Shown here: positions 8,147 to 15,506 of the stretch, one piece after another
Numbering within the stretch: the first letter of the stretch is position 1
How the letters are laid out: every line of letters starts with the position of its first letter
From: Chroococcidiopsidaceae cyanobacterium CP_BM_RX_35
GTDB lineage: Bacteria; Cyanobacteriota; Cyanobacteriia; Cyanobacteriales; Chroococcidiopsidaceae
DNA length: 18,210 nucleotides
Assembly (NCBI GenBank): GCA_019242465.1
Contig: JAFAVL010000756.1
Coordinates: 1-18,210, forward strand
Direction: 5' to 3'
The notes under the pieces: model-generated
What the model was told of the DNA's origin: nothing
The model's database searches: none
The model's input: the letters and a program-made list of their open reading frames with translations, nothing else
Program-made: the position numbers and the translations under genes

Positions 8147-8676
8147 CAAACCCACACTTTACTCGAACAGGCCCTGTTGAGGATAGACTCAGCATGAGCC
8201 ACCTCGTGAGTCATAACATCTACCATCACTAAATACTCACCTGGCAAGTAGCGAGAGCCATCGCGCTTAGCACGACCAGAGAAAATTGTTGCACCAGCGA
8301 AAGTGGAAAGCAATCCGCCACTCGTTACGCCAATCCCACCACCAGCTAGGGTAGTGGCTAGAGCTGTTCCAGAAGTCTTAATTGCTAGCAAAACACCTAT
8401 TCCAGGCACTGGCAACATACCAAGCCCCACTAAGCAACCAACTACAGCGCCTAGCATCCCACCAGCGATCGCCCCCGTTGCCTCTTTTTGAACTTCAGCT
8501 TCAGTCCATTCGCTCGGATCAATTCCGTCAGTCTGAGCCTCACAATCTGCATACTTGGCAATGATAGAAATCTGAGCCTCTGAAAACCCAGCGCGATTTA
8601 GTTGGATAAACGCATATTCCGCATCAAGCCGATTAGAAAATCTGCCAACCGCGCGTCTCTTGTGACCCAAAACCAT
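8143..8676 (-). CDS. General stress protein 17M/YflT-like domain protein with glycine-rich membrane-active segment
   Basis: 177 residues. The N-terminal 40 residues (AVGRFSNRLDAEYAFIQLNRAGFSEAQISIIA) match the ferredoxin-like domain found in YflT/GSP17M stress proteins. A long Gly/Ala-rich hydrophobic stretch follows (about residues 67-128, with GAIAGGMLGAVVGCLVGLG), which could insert in or associate with a membrane. A second short alpha/beta piece, YLVMVDVMTHEVAHAESIL, ends the protein, which closes on Cys. A strong ribosome site AGGAGG lies only two bases before the ATG at 8676, and a promoter-like pair lies upstream. The biochemical function is unknown; a stress role is assumed from the family name. 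Confidence 0.75.
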   Translation of the reverse strand: MVLGHKRRAVGRFSNRLDAEYAFIQLNRAGFSEAQISIIAKYADCEAQTDGIDPSEWTEAEVQKEATGAIAGGMLGAVVGCLVGLGMLPVPGIGVLLAIKTSGTALATTLAGGGIGVTSGGLLSTFAGATIFSGRAKRDGSRYLPGEYLVMVDVMTHEVAHAESILNRACSSKVWVC

Positions 8677-8694
8677 TTCCTCCTACTGTAGTTT

Positions 8695-8722
8695 TCAATA
8701 ACTTATTTTGCATATCTGTCAA
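8695..8722 (-). promoter_or_regulatory. Candidate sigma-70 promoter of the general stress protein gene
   Basis: On the minus strand TTGACA (plus coordinates 8717-8722) is a perfect -35 box, followed after 16 bases by TATTGA (8695-8700) as a fair -10. Transcription would begin only about 10-15 bases before the ribosome site AGGAGG (8679-8684), giving a very short leader. Confidence 0.45.
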
Positions 8723-8927
8723 GAATGAGATGGCCATAATATCCAGCTGTGATGAAAATTGACAGCTCGAGCGAGACCTCAACTCGGTTAAAAGCAACAA
8801 GTGTAAAATTGCCCTCATACCCTATCCCTAACACTACTGGTGTTATCGTGGCACACTCATCCATCCAAAGTGAGGCTAGTGGGACGGAAGTTGTGTTGGA
8901 GAGCCGCTTTGCTAGCTTAGCTCTGAA

Positions 8928-9482
8928 TTAGCGACAGCCTAAACTGTCTTGGGTTGAAACGCCAGTAAACGAATTGACACCACTTGCCCGTTTACAGAGT
9001 TCCGCTACTTGATAGCGATCAATCAAGGCGTCACTGAAATCAGCGCCAGTGATGTTAGCTCCATAGAAGCGGGAGCTAGTTAGGGTTGCTTCTTGAAAAA
9101 TGGCATTAGTTAGATCTGCTTCGTCTAATGTTGCTCTGTCTACCAATGCACCTGAGAGATTTGCGCCTGCTAAATTTGCTCTTAGAAGCACTCCTTTAGT
9201 CAAAATAGCATTGGTTAAGTTCGCGCCTTGAAAGTTGGCTCCGCGCATCTCTGCCGCCACGAACACCCCTCCAACTAAATCAGCATGGGAAAAATCACGA
9301 TTTTCCAGATGAGTGTTGCTGTAGTTAATGGTGTTTGTCTGAGCCAAAGCTGGCGTTGCGTCTAGCATTACCCATAAACAAGCAAGGCTTAAAACTAGAA
9401 TTAAACTGAGCAATCGCAGCAAAATTGCTCGAATGAGCGTTGATTTTGGCAGTAGCATCATTAAAGCTAGAAAACTAGACAT
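8928..9482 (-). CDS. Secreted (probably lumenal) pentapeptide-repeat protein
   Basis: 184 residues. The N-terminus has basic residues and a long hydrophobic stretch (about 16-46) ending ATPALAQT, a good signal peptide, so the mature protein should be in the thylakoid lumen or periplasm. About 15 pentapeptide units of A(D/N)LXX form follow from residue 58, for example GANFQGANLTNAIL, GANLSGALVDRATLDEADL and GANITGADFSDALI. These fold as a right-handed quadrilateral beta-helix. The C-terminal cap (YQVAELCKRASGVNSFTG, then DSLGCR) has two cysteines that could form a disulfide, as in lumenal pentapeptide proteins of plants and cyanobacteria. The start is fixed by GGAGG six bases before the ATG. 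No partner or biochemical role can be named. Confidence 0.85.
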   Translation of the reverse strand: MSSFLALMMLLPKSTLIRAILLRLLSLILVLSLACLWVMLDATPALAQTNTINYSNTHLENRDFSHADLVGGVFVAAEMRGANFQGANLTNAILTKGVLLRANLAGANLSGALVDRATLDEADLTNAIFQEATLTSSRFYGANITGADFSDALIDRYQVAELCKRASGVNSFTGVSTQDSLGCR

Positions 9483-9586
9483 AAGTTCCTCCAGTCAGGG
9501 GGAATTTCTGCTAGACTCAACACTACTATTTTGCACCTGACTGCACGGATGATGTCAAGAGTCCCTAGGGTGACAAAAAGCTTGGC

Positions 9587-9649
9587 TATATTGATTATTA
9601 TCAGATTTCTTTTTCCGATGGTCTGGCTACTACGCTAAATCAATATAAT
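9587..9649. promoter_or_regulatory. Inverted repeat with a consensus -10 box between the pentapeptide gene and chlH
   Basis: TATATTGATT (9587-9596) is the exact reverse complement of AATCAATATA (9638-9647), with 41 bases between. The right arm overlaps a perfect -10 box TATAAT (9644-9649) facing chlH. The left arm, read on the minus strand, holds TATAGC in the same position facing the pentapeptide gene. I see no matching -35 box 16-18 bases upstream of TATAAT, which would suit a promoter needing an activator or an alternative sigma factor. Operator function is inferred. Confidence 0.4.
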
Positions 9650-9672
9650 GCCCAGCAAGAGCTAGGTATGAC

Positions 9673-9696
9673 AAAAACGTAGCACCAAAAGCTACG
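9673..9696 (-). terminator. Hairpin in the chlH leader, terminator-shaped on the minus strand
   Basis: CGTAGC (9678-9683) and GCTACG (9691-9696) form a 6-bp stem with a seven-base loop. On the minus strand it is followed directly by TTTTT (9673-9677), the layout of an intrinsic terminator that would stop antisense transcription leaving chlH before it reaches the pentapeptide gene. On the plus strand it would be a stem-loop in the chlH leader, about 80 bases before the ATG, with no T-run. Confidence 0.4.
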
Positions 9697-9775
9697 GGAC
9701 AAGGGGTTTGAACAATTGTCGCTTCGGTGCACAAAATTCTAAGATCGAGAGGAGAAAGACTTCCGGGCTTGGGGC

Positions 9776-12700
9776 ATGAAACGCATTGTTTTGATTGCTG
9801 GGTTTGAATCTTTTAATGCCGACCTATACCGCCAGGCAGCTCAACTGACAGTAGAACGCTGCCCTGAGTTAGAAATTCGGGTGTTTAGCGATCGCGACCT
9901 CACAAAGAGTCCAAGTGAGGTGGAAGTAGCGCTGCAAAACGCCCAGGTCTTTTTCGGCAGTTTACTCTTTGACTACGACCAAGTTTTGTGGCTGCGCGAG
10001 CACCTGCAACACATCCCGATTCGCCTCGTGTTTGAGTCAGCCCTGGAACTGATGAGCCTAAACCAGCTCGGTGCCTTTGCCATTGGCGATCAGCCCAAAG
10101 GCATGCCCAAGCCAATTAAATTTATTCTCGACAAATTCAGCCAAGGGCGAGAAGAAGACCGACTAGTTGGATATTTGAGCTTTTTGAAGACTGGACCGAA
10201 ATTACTGAAATTCGTGCCCGTACAGAAGGTACAAGACCTACGCAACTGGCTCATTGTTTACAGTTACTGGAATGCTGGCGGGTCAGATAATGTTGCTGCC
10301 CTATTCTGGATATTGGCAGAACAGTATTTGGGGCTAAAGGTGGGCGAGATTCCCTCACCAGTGGAAACCCCAAATATGGGTTTAGTACATCCCGACTATC
10401 AAGGATTTTTTGATTCACCCTGGCAGTACTTAGAGTGGTACCGAAGTAAAAAGGCGAAGCCGACTGCGGGAGTGGAGGTGCCCTCGCTTGAGATGTCGGG
10501 GACAAGGGACCAGGAGAGATGGGTAGTGGGCATTTTGCTTTATCGCAAGCATGTTATTACCCGCCAGACATACATTTACCAACTGATTCACTACTTTGAG
10601 CAGGCGGGGCTGGTTCCCTTACCGATTTTTATCAATGGAGTTGAAGGTCATGTAGCGGTGCGGGATTGGATGACGACAGCTTACGAAGCTCTCCAGAGGC
10701 AGCAAGGCGTAGTTGAGATTCCCTCCCTATCTAGTGAGGCCAGCCAAGTAGATGCAATTGTCTCCACCATTGGCTTCCCTTTAGTAGGAGGTCCTGCTGG
10801 GTCGATGGCAGCAGGGCGGCAGGTGGAGGTTGCTCAGCGCATACTTAGCGCCAAGAATGTACCTTACATTGTTTCAGCACCACTACTCATTCAGGATATT
10901 CATTCTTGGACTCGTCAGGGGATTGGAGGATTGCAAAGTGTGGTGTTGTACGCGCTGCCCGAACTGGATGGAGCAATTGACCCTGTACCTCTCGGCGGTT
11001 TAGTGGGAGAACAGATCTATCTGATACCAGAAAGGGTACAGCGTCTGATTGGACGGCTGAAAAGCTGGATTGCTTTGCGGCAGAAGTCACCTCAGGAGCG
11101 ACGTGTAGCGATTATCCTTTACGGTTTTCCTCCTGGTTATGGGGCTACGGGAACAGCAGCCTTGCTGAATGTGCCGCGATCACTTCTCAAGTTGCTACAG
11201 GCACTCAAAGCTCAAGGATATACCGTCGGTGAATTACCAGAAGATGGGGAAGCATTGATTCGCCATGTCAAAGAGGCAGATGAGGGTGGAGCTACCACCA
11301 TCAACGCTCGAACCCTAGAAAGATGGCTTGGTTATTTAAACACATCTCGGATCGAAAAACAGTGGAAATCTCTCACCAGCAGTGGCATTAAAACTTATGG
11401 AGATGAATTCTCCCTTGGTGGCGTTCAGTTGGGCAATGTATGGATTGGGTTACAGCCGTCTCTAGGGATACCAGGCGATCCGATGCGACTCATGTTTGAG
11501 CGCGACTTAACACCCCATCCCCAGTACGCTGCTTTTTATCAATGGCTGCAACACGGGTTTCAAGCTGATGTGGTAGTTCACTTCGGGATGCATGGCACAG
11601 TTGAGTGGCTGCCCGGCTCTCCTTTAGGAAATACGGGCTATTCCTGGTCTGACATTCTTCTGGGAAATCTGCCCAATCTCTATGTATATGCGGCTAACAA
11701 TCCCTCCGAGTCGATGCTAGCAAAGCGGCGAGGCTACGGTGTTCTCATATCTCACAACGTGCCGCCCTACGGTCGGGCTGGATTGTATAAAGAGCTGGTA
11801 GGACTGCGCGACTTAATTTCTGAGTATCGGGAAGACCCAGACCAGAACTATCAGCTCAAAGCAGCCATCTGTAAACAGATCGTAGATACTGGAGTGAATG
11901 TAGATCGTCCGTTTGAGGATGCCCAGCGATTGGGGATTGCCTTCTCTCCTGAGAATGCTCAGATGTTTAGTTCTCAAGCGTTTAATCGGTATCTGGCGCA
12001 GGTGTATGAATATCTCCAAGTGCTGGAAAATCGTTTATTCTCCGCTGGATTGCATACACTAGGCGAGCCACCTAGTTCAGAAGAGTTAGCGAGTTATCTT
12101 CGAGCTTACTTTGGAGAAGAATTACCAGAGGAGGCAATTAGCGAAGCTGTTGACAGTCAGCTATCAGCAGCCGACACAAAGATTGAATCCAAAATCCGCT
12201 CATCCAATCGCTCTGGACTGAGTGCAAACGCCAAGACCAAAATCGAAGAAGCACACCAAATCTGTGAATTGCTAATGCAAACCGGGGATGAGTTGACTAA
12301 TCTGCTGCGTGGTATCAATGGTGAGTATATTCTCCCTGCTCCAGGTGGCGATTTGTTACGTGATGGTCCGGGTGTGCTACCTACAGGTCGGAACATTCAC
12401 GCCTTAGACCCCTATCGGATGCCTTCTCCAGGTGCTTACGAGCGAGGAAGAGCAATCGCTGTTTCCATCCTGGCTCAACATCTGAAAGCACACGAGCAAT
12501 ATCCTGAAACTGTTGCCGTCATGCTGTGGGGATTAGATGCCATCAAAACTCGTGGCGAATCCCTTGGTATTCTCCTAGAACTAGTGGGGGCAGAACCTGT
12601 GAAGGAGGGTACTGGTCGAATCGTCCGCTATGAACTGAAACGGTTATCTGAGTTGAATCATCCCCGGATCGATGTGCTAGGAAATCTCTCTGGCATCTTT

Positions 12701-13558
12701 CGGGATAGCTTTGTCAACATCATTGAACTGCTCGATGATTTGTTTCAACGCGCCGCGGCAGCTGATGAACCTCAAGAGCAGAATTTTATTCGCAAACACG
12801 CTTTAGCCCTGAAAGCACAGGGAGTGGAAAACCCAGCCGCTCGATTGTTTTCCAACCCGGCTGGTGATTTTGGTTCATTAGTCAACGATCAAGTTGTGGC
12901 ATCCAACTGGGAGTCAGGAGATGAATTGGGGCAGACATGGCGCGAACGTAATGTTTTCAGCTATGGCAGACAGGATAAGGGTCAAGCACGTCCACAAGTT
13001 CTGACTCAGCTATTGCAGACGAGTGATCGCATCGTCCAGGAAATTGACTCTGTAGAATATGGGCTTACTGATATCCAAGAATACTACGCCAATACAGGCG
13101 GATTAAAGCGAGCTGCTGAAAAGCAACGCGGCAGAAAGGTAAATGCCAGCTTTGTGGAGAGTTTCTCGAAAGACGCAACGCCTCATAATCTAGAAGACTT
13201 GCTACGAATGGAGTATCGGAATAAATTACTCAATCCTAAGTGGGCAGAGTCAATGGTGAATCAAGGTTCTGGGGGAGCTTTTGAGATCTCCCAACGACTC
13301 ACGGCACTGATTGGCTGGGGCGGTACTGTAGACTTTACTGACTCCTGGGTTTATGACCAGGCAGCTGCTACTTATGCCTTCGATGCAGTAATGGCGCAAA
13401 AATTAAGAGCCGCGAATCCAGAGGCATTTCGCAATATTGTGGGCAGAATGTTAGAGGCAAATGGGCGCGGATTCTGGCAACCGGATACTGGGAAGTTGGA
13501 TAAGTTGCGGGAATTATATGAGTTATCTGAGGCGGAGATTGAAGGTGTGATTAAGTAA
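9776..13558 (+). CDS. chlH: ChlH/BchH-family magnesium chelatase subunit H (divergent paralogue)
   Basis: 1260 residues. ChlH binds protoporphyrin IX and, with the ChlI-ChlD AAA+ motor, inserts Mg2+ at the first committed step of chlorophyll synthesis. The chelatase core is clear: VVHFGMHGTVEWLPGSPLGN near residue 600, LPNLYVYAANNPSESMLAKRRGYG near 640, PPYGRAGLYKEL near 665, then ALDPYRMPSPGAYERG near 880. GGTVDFTDSWVYDQAAATYAF lies close to the C-terminus. The N-terminal domain differs from the main cyanobacterial ChlH (about 1330 residues as I recall it), lacks its N-terminal extension and starts directly at RIVLIAGFESFNADLYRQAA. So I read this as the second ChlH found in some cyanobacteria; CobN is less likely. 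No in-frame start lies between the ATG and the TAA at 9740; AGGAG is about 20 bases away. Confidence 0.88.
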   Translation: MKRIVLIAGFESFNADLYRQAAQLTVERCPELEIRVFSDRDLTKSPSEVEVALQNAQVFFGSLLFDYDQVLWLREHLQHIPIRLVFESALELMSLNQLGAFAIGDQPKGMPKPIKFILDKFSQGREEDRLVGYLSFLKTGPKLLKFVPVQKVQDLRNWLIVYSYWNAGGSDNVAALFWILAEQYLGLKVGEIPSPVETPNMGLVHPDYQGFFDSPWQYLEWYRSKKAKPTAGVEVPSLEMSGTRDQERWVVGILLYRKHVITRQTYIYQLIHYFEQAGLVPLPIFINGVEGHVAVRDWMTTAYEALQRQQGVVEIPSLSSEASQVDAIVSTIGFPLVGGPAGSMAAGRQVEVAQRILSAKNVPYIVSAPLLIQDIHSWTRQGIGGLQSVVLYALPELDGAIDPVPLGGLVGEQIYLIPERVQRLIGRLKSWIALRQKSPQERRVAIILYGFPPGYGATGTAALLNVPRSLLKLLQALKAQGYTVGELPEDGEALIRHVKEADEGGATTINARTLERWLGYLNTSRIEKQWKSLTSSGIKTYGDEFSLGGVQLGNVWIGLQPSLGIPGDPMRLMFERDLTPHPQYAAFYQWLQHGFQADVVVHFGMHGTVEWLPGSPLGNTGYSWSDILLGNLPNLYVYAANNPSESMLAKRRGYGVLISHNVPPYGRAGLYKELVGLRDLISEYREDPDQNYQLKAAICKQIVDTGVNVDRPFEDAQRLGIAFSPENAQMFSSQAFNRYLAQVYEYLQVLENRLFSAGLHTLGEPPSSEELASYLRAYFGEELPEEAISEAVDSQLSAADTKIESKIRSSNRSGLSANAKTKIEEAHQICELLMQTGDELTNLLRGINGEYILPAPGGDLLRDGPGVLPTGRNIHALDPYRMPSPGAYERGRAIAVSILAQHLKAHEQYPETVAVMLWGLDAIKTRGESLGILLELVGAEPVKEGTGRIVRYELKRLSELNHPRIDVLGNLSGIFRDSFVNIIELLDDLFQRAAAADEPQEQNFIRKHALALKAQGVENPAARLFSNPAGDFGSLVNDQVVASNWESGDELGQTWRERNVFSYGRQDKGQARPQVLTQLLQTSDRIVQEIDSVEYGLTDIQEYYANTGGLKRAAEKQRGRKVNASFVESFSKDATPHNLEDLLRMEYRNKLLNPKWAESMVNQGSGGAFEISQRLTALIGWGGTVDFTDSWVYDQAAATYAFDAVMAQKLRAANPEAFRNIVGRMLEANGRGFWQPDTGKLDKLRELYELSEAEIEGVIK

Positions 13559-13561
13559 ACT

Positions 13562-13609
13562 ACTCAGCGCCAAGCTACGCTATGGCGTGGGCTTTCAATA
13601 GCCCTGAGT
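13562..13609 (-). ncRNA. Predicted 3' end of the TnpB guide RNA (reRNA/omega RNA) with three-way junction
   Basis: ACTCAG (13562-13567) pairs with CTGAGT (13604-13609) around two hairpins. One is CGCCA-AGC with GCT-A-TGGCG (13568-13587); the other is GGGCT with AGCCC (13589-13604, sharing one base with the outer stem). The tnpB stop codon (13575-13577) lies in the first hairpin. TnpB guide RNAs are known to overlap the 3' end of tnpB and run past the element end, so the guide here would be copied from the antisense of the chlH 3' end. The 5' end of the RNA cannot be placed. Structure seen; RNA function inferred. Confidence 0.5.
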
Positions 13610-14762
13610 CATCTCTATCTAGAAGACAGGAAAGACCCGAACCTTTAGGCTGATTTACCGCAGCCCCAAGCTTAGAAATCACAATACTCGCATTATGGTC
13701 AGCATCACACTTCCAACCACACTCACACTTAAAAGACTTGCCATTTCTGTTGCCAATTCGGAGGCAAGAAGCGCAAGACTTGGAAGTATAAGCGGGAGGA
13801 ACGGTTATCAGTTTAACTCCAAACTTCAAGCACTTATAAGTCAAAAACACGCGCAATTTATAGAAAGACCAACTATTAGTCCTACGCCGTTCTTCTTTGC
13901 TGCGTGGTTCTTGATTCAAGTCTTCTCTGATCCCGGTCAAATCCTCTATTGCCACTATCTTTCTGGTGTTAGCAGCAGACTTGACAATGTGATAACTAAT
14001 CGTATGATTGAGCCAAGTTTGAAATCTTCTCTCCCTGCCAGACAGCTGTTTCAGAAGGCTCCTACACCTGCGACGAGAGCTTCGCGTACCTTTACTAGCT
14101 TTTTGTTGGATAGTTTTTCTCAAGTTCGCATAATGGTCTCTCAGGTGGTTGATAGCATCAGCATCCCAATTTTCTCCCTCACTAGTATAGGCAATAGATC
14201 TTCTACCCAAATCAACACCCAAACACTCATCGGAATTTACAATTTCTGGCGGTTTGGGCTTAACTTGAATCTGAATGTAGTACTCTCCCGATTGTCGCTT
14301 AACCAGCGTAGCAGAAGTTGGTGTTTCTCCACTTAACAGATGTCGTTGATAGTTGCCAATCAACAAAGGGAAAGCGTATCTACCATTTTTCAATGTCAGT
14401 TTGACTGTCCAGTCATGTTCGATAAAGCTAAATATGCGGGCATCGTATCCGGCGCTAGTTGGCTTAAATTTTTTGACTGGACTATTTTTAAGCTTCGCTG
14501 TTTTACGATTATTAGAAACTCTAGCAATCGCCTGACAGACCAAGTTAGCTGGCAACTCAAAAGTTTGTTTACAAGAGTGGTAAGTTTCTTTATGTATAGC
14601 CAATCTGCCTGTAACTTTTGCGTCAACTGTAGAGTTGATCCAGTTACAGCAATCAGCAAAGCCTTGAAGTGTGGCATCAATTTCTTGTGCCAACACTTCA
14701 TCAACCCCAAGCTTGCAACTAACCGTAAGCACTTGTTCTATCATGCTCACAGTGTATTTCAT
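13575..14762 (-). CDS. tnpB: IS200/IS605-family RNA-guided nuclease TnpB (OrfB)
   Basis: 395 residues. TnpB proteins are RNA-guided DNA nucleases, ancestors of Cas12, that cut the empty donor site and so favour keeping the element. The RuvC triad appears intact: Asp184 in GVDLGRRSIAYTS, Glu273 in VAIEDLTGIRE, and Asp355 in KCDADHNAS. A zinc finger is visible between the last two (Cys330, Cys333, Cys346, Cys348). Basic stretches such as KASKGTRSSRRRCRSLLKQL and the motif RSKEERRRTNSWSFYKL fit RNA and DNA binding. Homologues I remember begin near MIEQVLTVSCKL, so the true start may be the second Met at 14744; neither has a good ribosome site. The protein has no frameshift or internal stop and could be active. 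Confidence 0.93.
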   Translation of the reverse strand: MKYTVSMIEQVLTVSCKLGVDEVLAQEIDATLQGFADCCNWINSTVDAKVTGRLAIHKETYHSCKQTFELPANLVCQAIARVSNNRKTAKLKNSPVKKFKPTSAGYDARIFSFIEHDWTVKLTLKNGRYAFPLLIGNYQRHLLSGETPTSATLVKRQSGEYYIQIQVKPKPPEIVNSDECLGVDLGRRSIAYTSEGENWDADAINHLRDHYANLRKTIQQKASKGTRSSRRRCRSLLKQLSGRERRFQTWLNHTISYHIVKSAANTRKIVAIEDLTGIREDLNQEPRSKEERRRTNSWSFYKLRVFLTYKCLKFGVKLITVPPAYTSKSCASCLRIGNRNGKSFKCECGWKCDADHNASIVISKLGAAVNQPKGSGLSCLLDRDDSGLLKAHAIA

Positions 14763-14803
14763 ATATGCAACTTAAGTCAATCGGTTAGCCGCAAAGACCT
14801 TGT

Positions 14804-14860
14804 CCTCCCTTTCCTCCCGTCGCCAAACCCTTCGGGTTATGGCGCGGGTCTCCAGGGAGG
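14804..14860. repeat. Left-end palindrome of the tnpB element
   Basis: Nested stems: CCTCCCT (14804-14810) with AGGGAGG (14854-14860), CCCG (14816-14819) with CGGG (14845-14848), CGCCA (14821-14825) with TGGCG (14840-14844), and AACCC with GGGTT around a TTC loop. This matches the right-end core CGCCA...A-TGGCG. The outermost arm AGGGAGG is also the ribosome site of the next gene, seven bases before its ATG. Confidence 0.65.
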
Positions 14861-14867
14861 TTGAAAG

Positions 14868-15506
14868 ATGAAATTTATCCATGGACTTCCAACGGCACTG
14901 ATTGCTGTATTGATTCTGAGCAAGCCACAAGGTACTTTGGCGCTACTGCCTTCAGAGATGACCCAGATTGTCAGACAAATCGCGGTACTTCATGAGAACG
15001 GTGAGGCAATCAGGGTTTATAGCAAAATAGACAAAACCTCCGCAGCCAATGACCTCTTGCGACAGGGTGGGGATAAGTACAAAAAAGGGGACTATCAAGG
15101 CGCGATCGCTGATTACACCAAAGCGCTGCAACTCAATCCCAAATCTGCTGAAGCCTACAACTACCGGGGAAATGCCCGTTTAAACCTGAGAGATAAGCAG
15201 GGCGCGATTGCTGATTATGACCAAGCTATCAAGCTCAATCCCAACTATGCTGATGCTTTTAACGATCGGGGAGATGGTCGCTCTGCCCTAGGAGACAATC
15301 AAGGCGCGATCACTGATTATGACCAAGCCATCCAAATCGATCCGAACTACGCTAAAGCTTACGCTAACCGAGGCAGTGTCCGCTCTACTCTAGGAGATAA
15401 GCAGGGAGCATTGGCTGATTTGCAGCAAGCGGCAACCCTAGCTCAGCAACAAGGTAATACAGAGTTATATCAAAATCTGCAGGATACCATTAGAGGAATA
15501 CGGTAG
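14868..15506 (+). CDS. Secreted tetratricopeptide-repeat protein
   Basis: 212 residues. A signal peptide (hydrophobic residues about 8-25, IHGLPTALIAVLILS) points to the periplasm or lumen. Four TPR units of 34 residues cover about residue 62 to the end, each with the GDYQGAIADYTKALQLNPKSAEAY pattern; the DNA of the units is also alike, so the array grew by duplication. Between them, LLPSEMTQIVRQIAVLHENGEAI resembles the N-terminal start of secreted trypsin-like proteases that in cyanobacteria carry C-terminal TPRs, but no protease domain is present here. TPRs mediate protein contacts; no partner can be named. Its Shine-Dalgarno AGGGAGG is the last seven bases of the tnpB element, which cuts the gene off from whatever promoter lay upstream. 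Confidence 0.85.
   Translation: MKFIHGLPTALIAVLILSKPQGTLALLPSEMTQIVRQIAVLHENGEAIRVYSKIDKTSAANDLLRQGGDKYKKGDYQGAIADYTKALQLNPKSAEAYNYRGNARLNLRDKQGAIADYDQAIKLNPNYADAFNDRGDGRSALGDNQGAITDYDQAIQIDPNYAKAYANRGSVRSTLGDKQGALADLQQAATLAQQQGNTELYQNLQDTIRGIR

Larger units (their letters stand above)
13561..14860 (-). mobile_element. tnpB-only IS200/IS605-type (IS1341 group) element
   Basis: About 1.3 kb, bounded by structured palindromes at both ends. No tnpA transposase is present, so it would have to move with TnpA in trans. Both end hairpins share the same core, CGCCA then a stem then A-TGGCG, on the same strand. This fits the subterminal imperfect palindromes of the family, which makes no terminal inverted repeats and no target duplication. 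The left end (5' of tnpB) appears to stop at 14860, next to TTTCAA on the minus strand, a plausible target-adjacent motif. The right end stops at about 13560-13562, two or three bases past the chlH stop. The exact ends are inferred from structure, not from an empty site. Confidence 0.75.

Noticed and set aside
8829..8845. TAACAC/GTGTTA hairpin as terminator of the pentapeptide gene
   Set aside because: Only six pairs, no T-run on the minus strand, and 80 bases past the stop; too weak to call.
8749..8931. 60-codon plus-strand frame between the stress protein and pentapeptide genes
   Set aside because: Low-complexity Ser/Thr-rich translation, no ribosome site, overlaps the end of the pentapeptide gene.
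13695..14864. Plus-strand frames of 174 and 213 codons across tnpB
   Set aside because: They mirror the intact nuclease on the other strand and have no recognisable domains.
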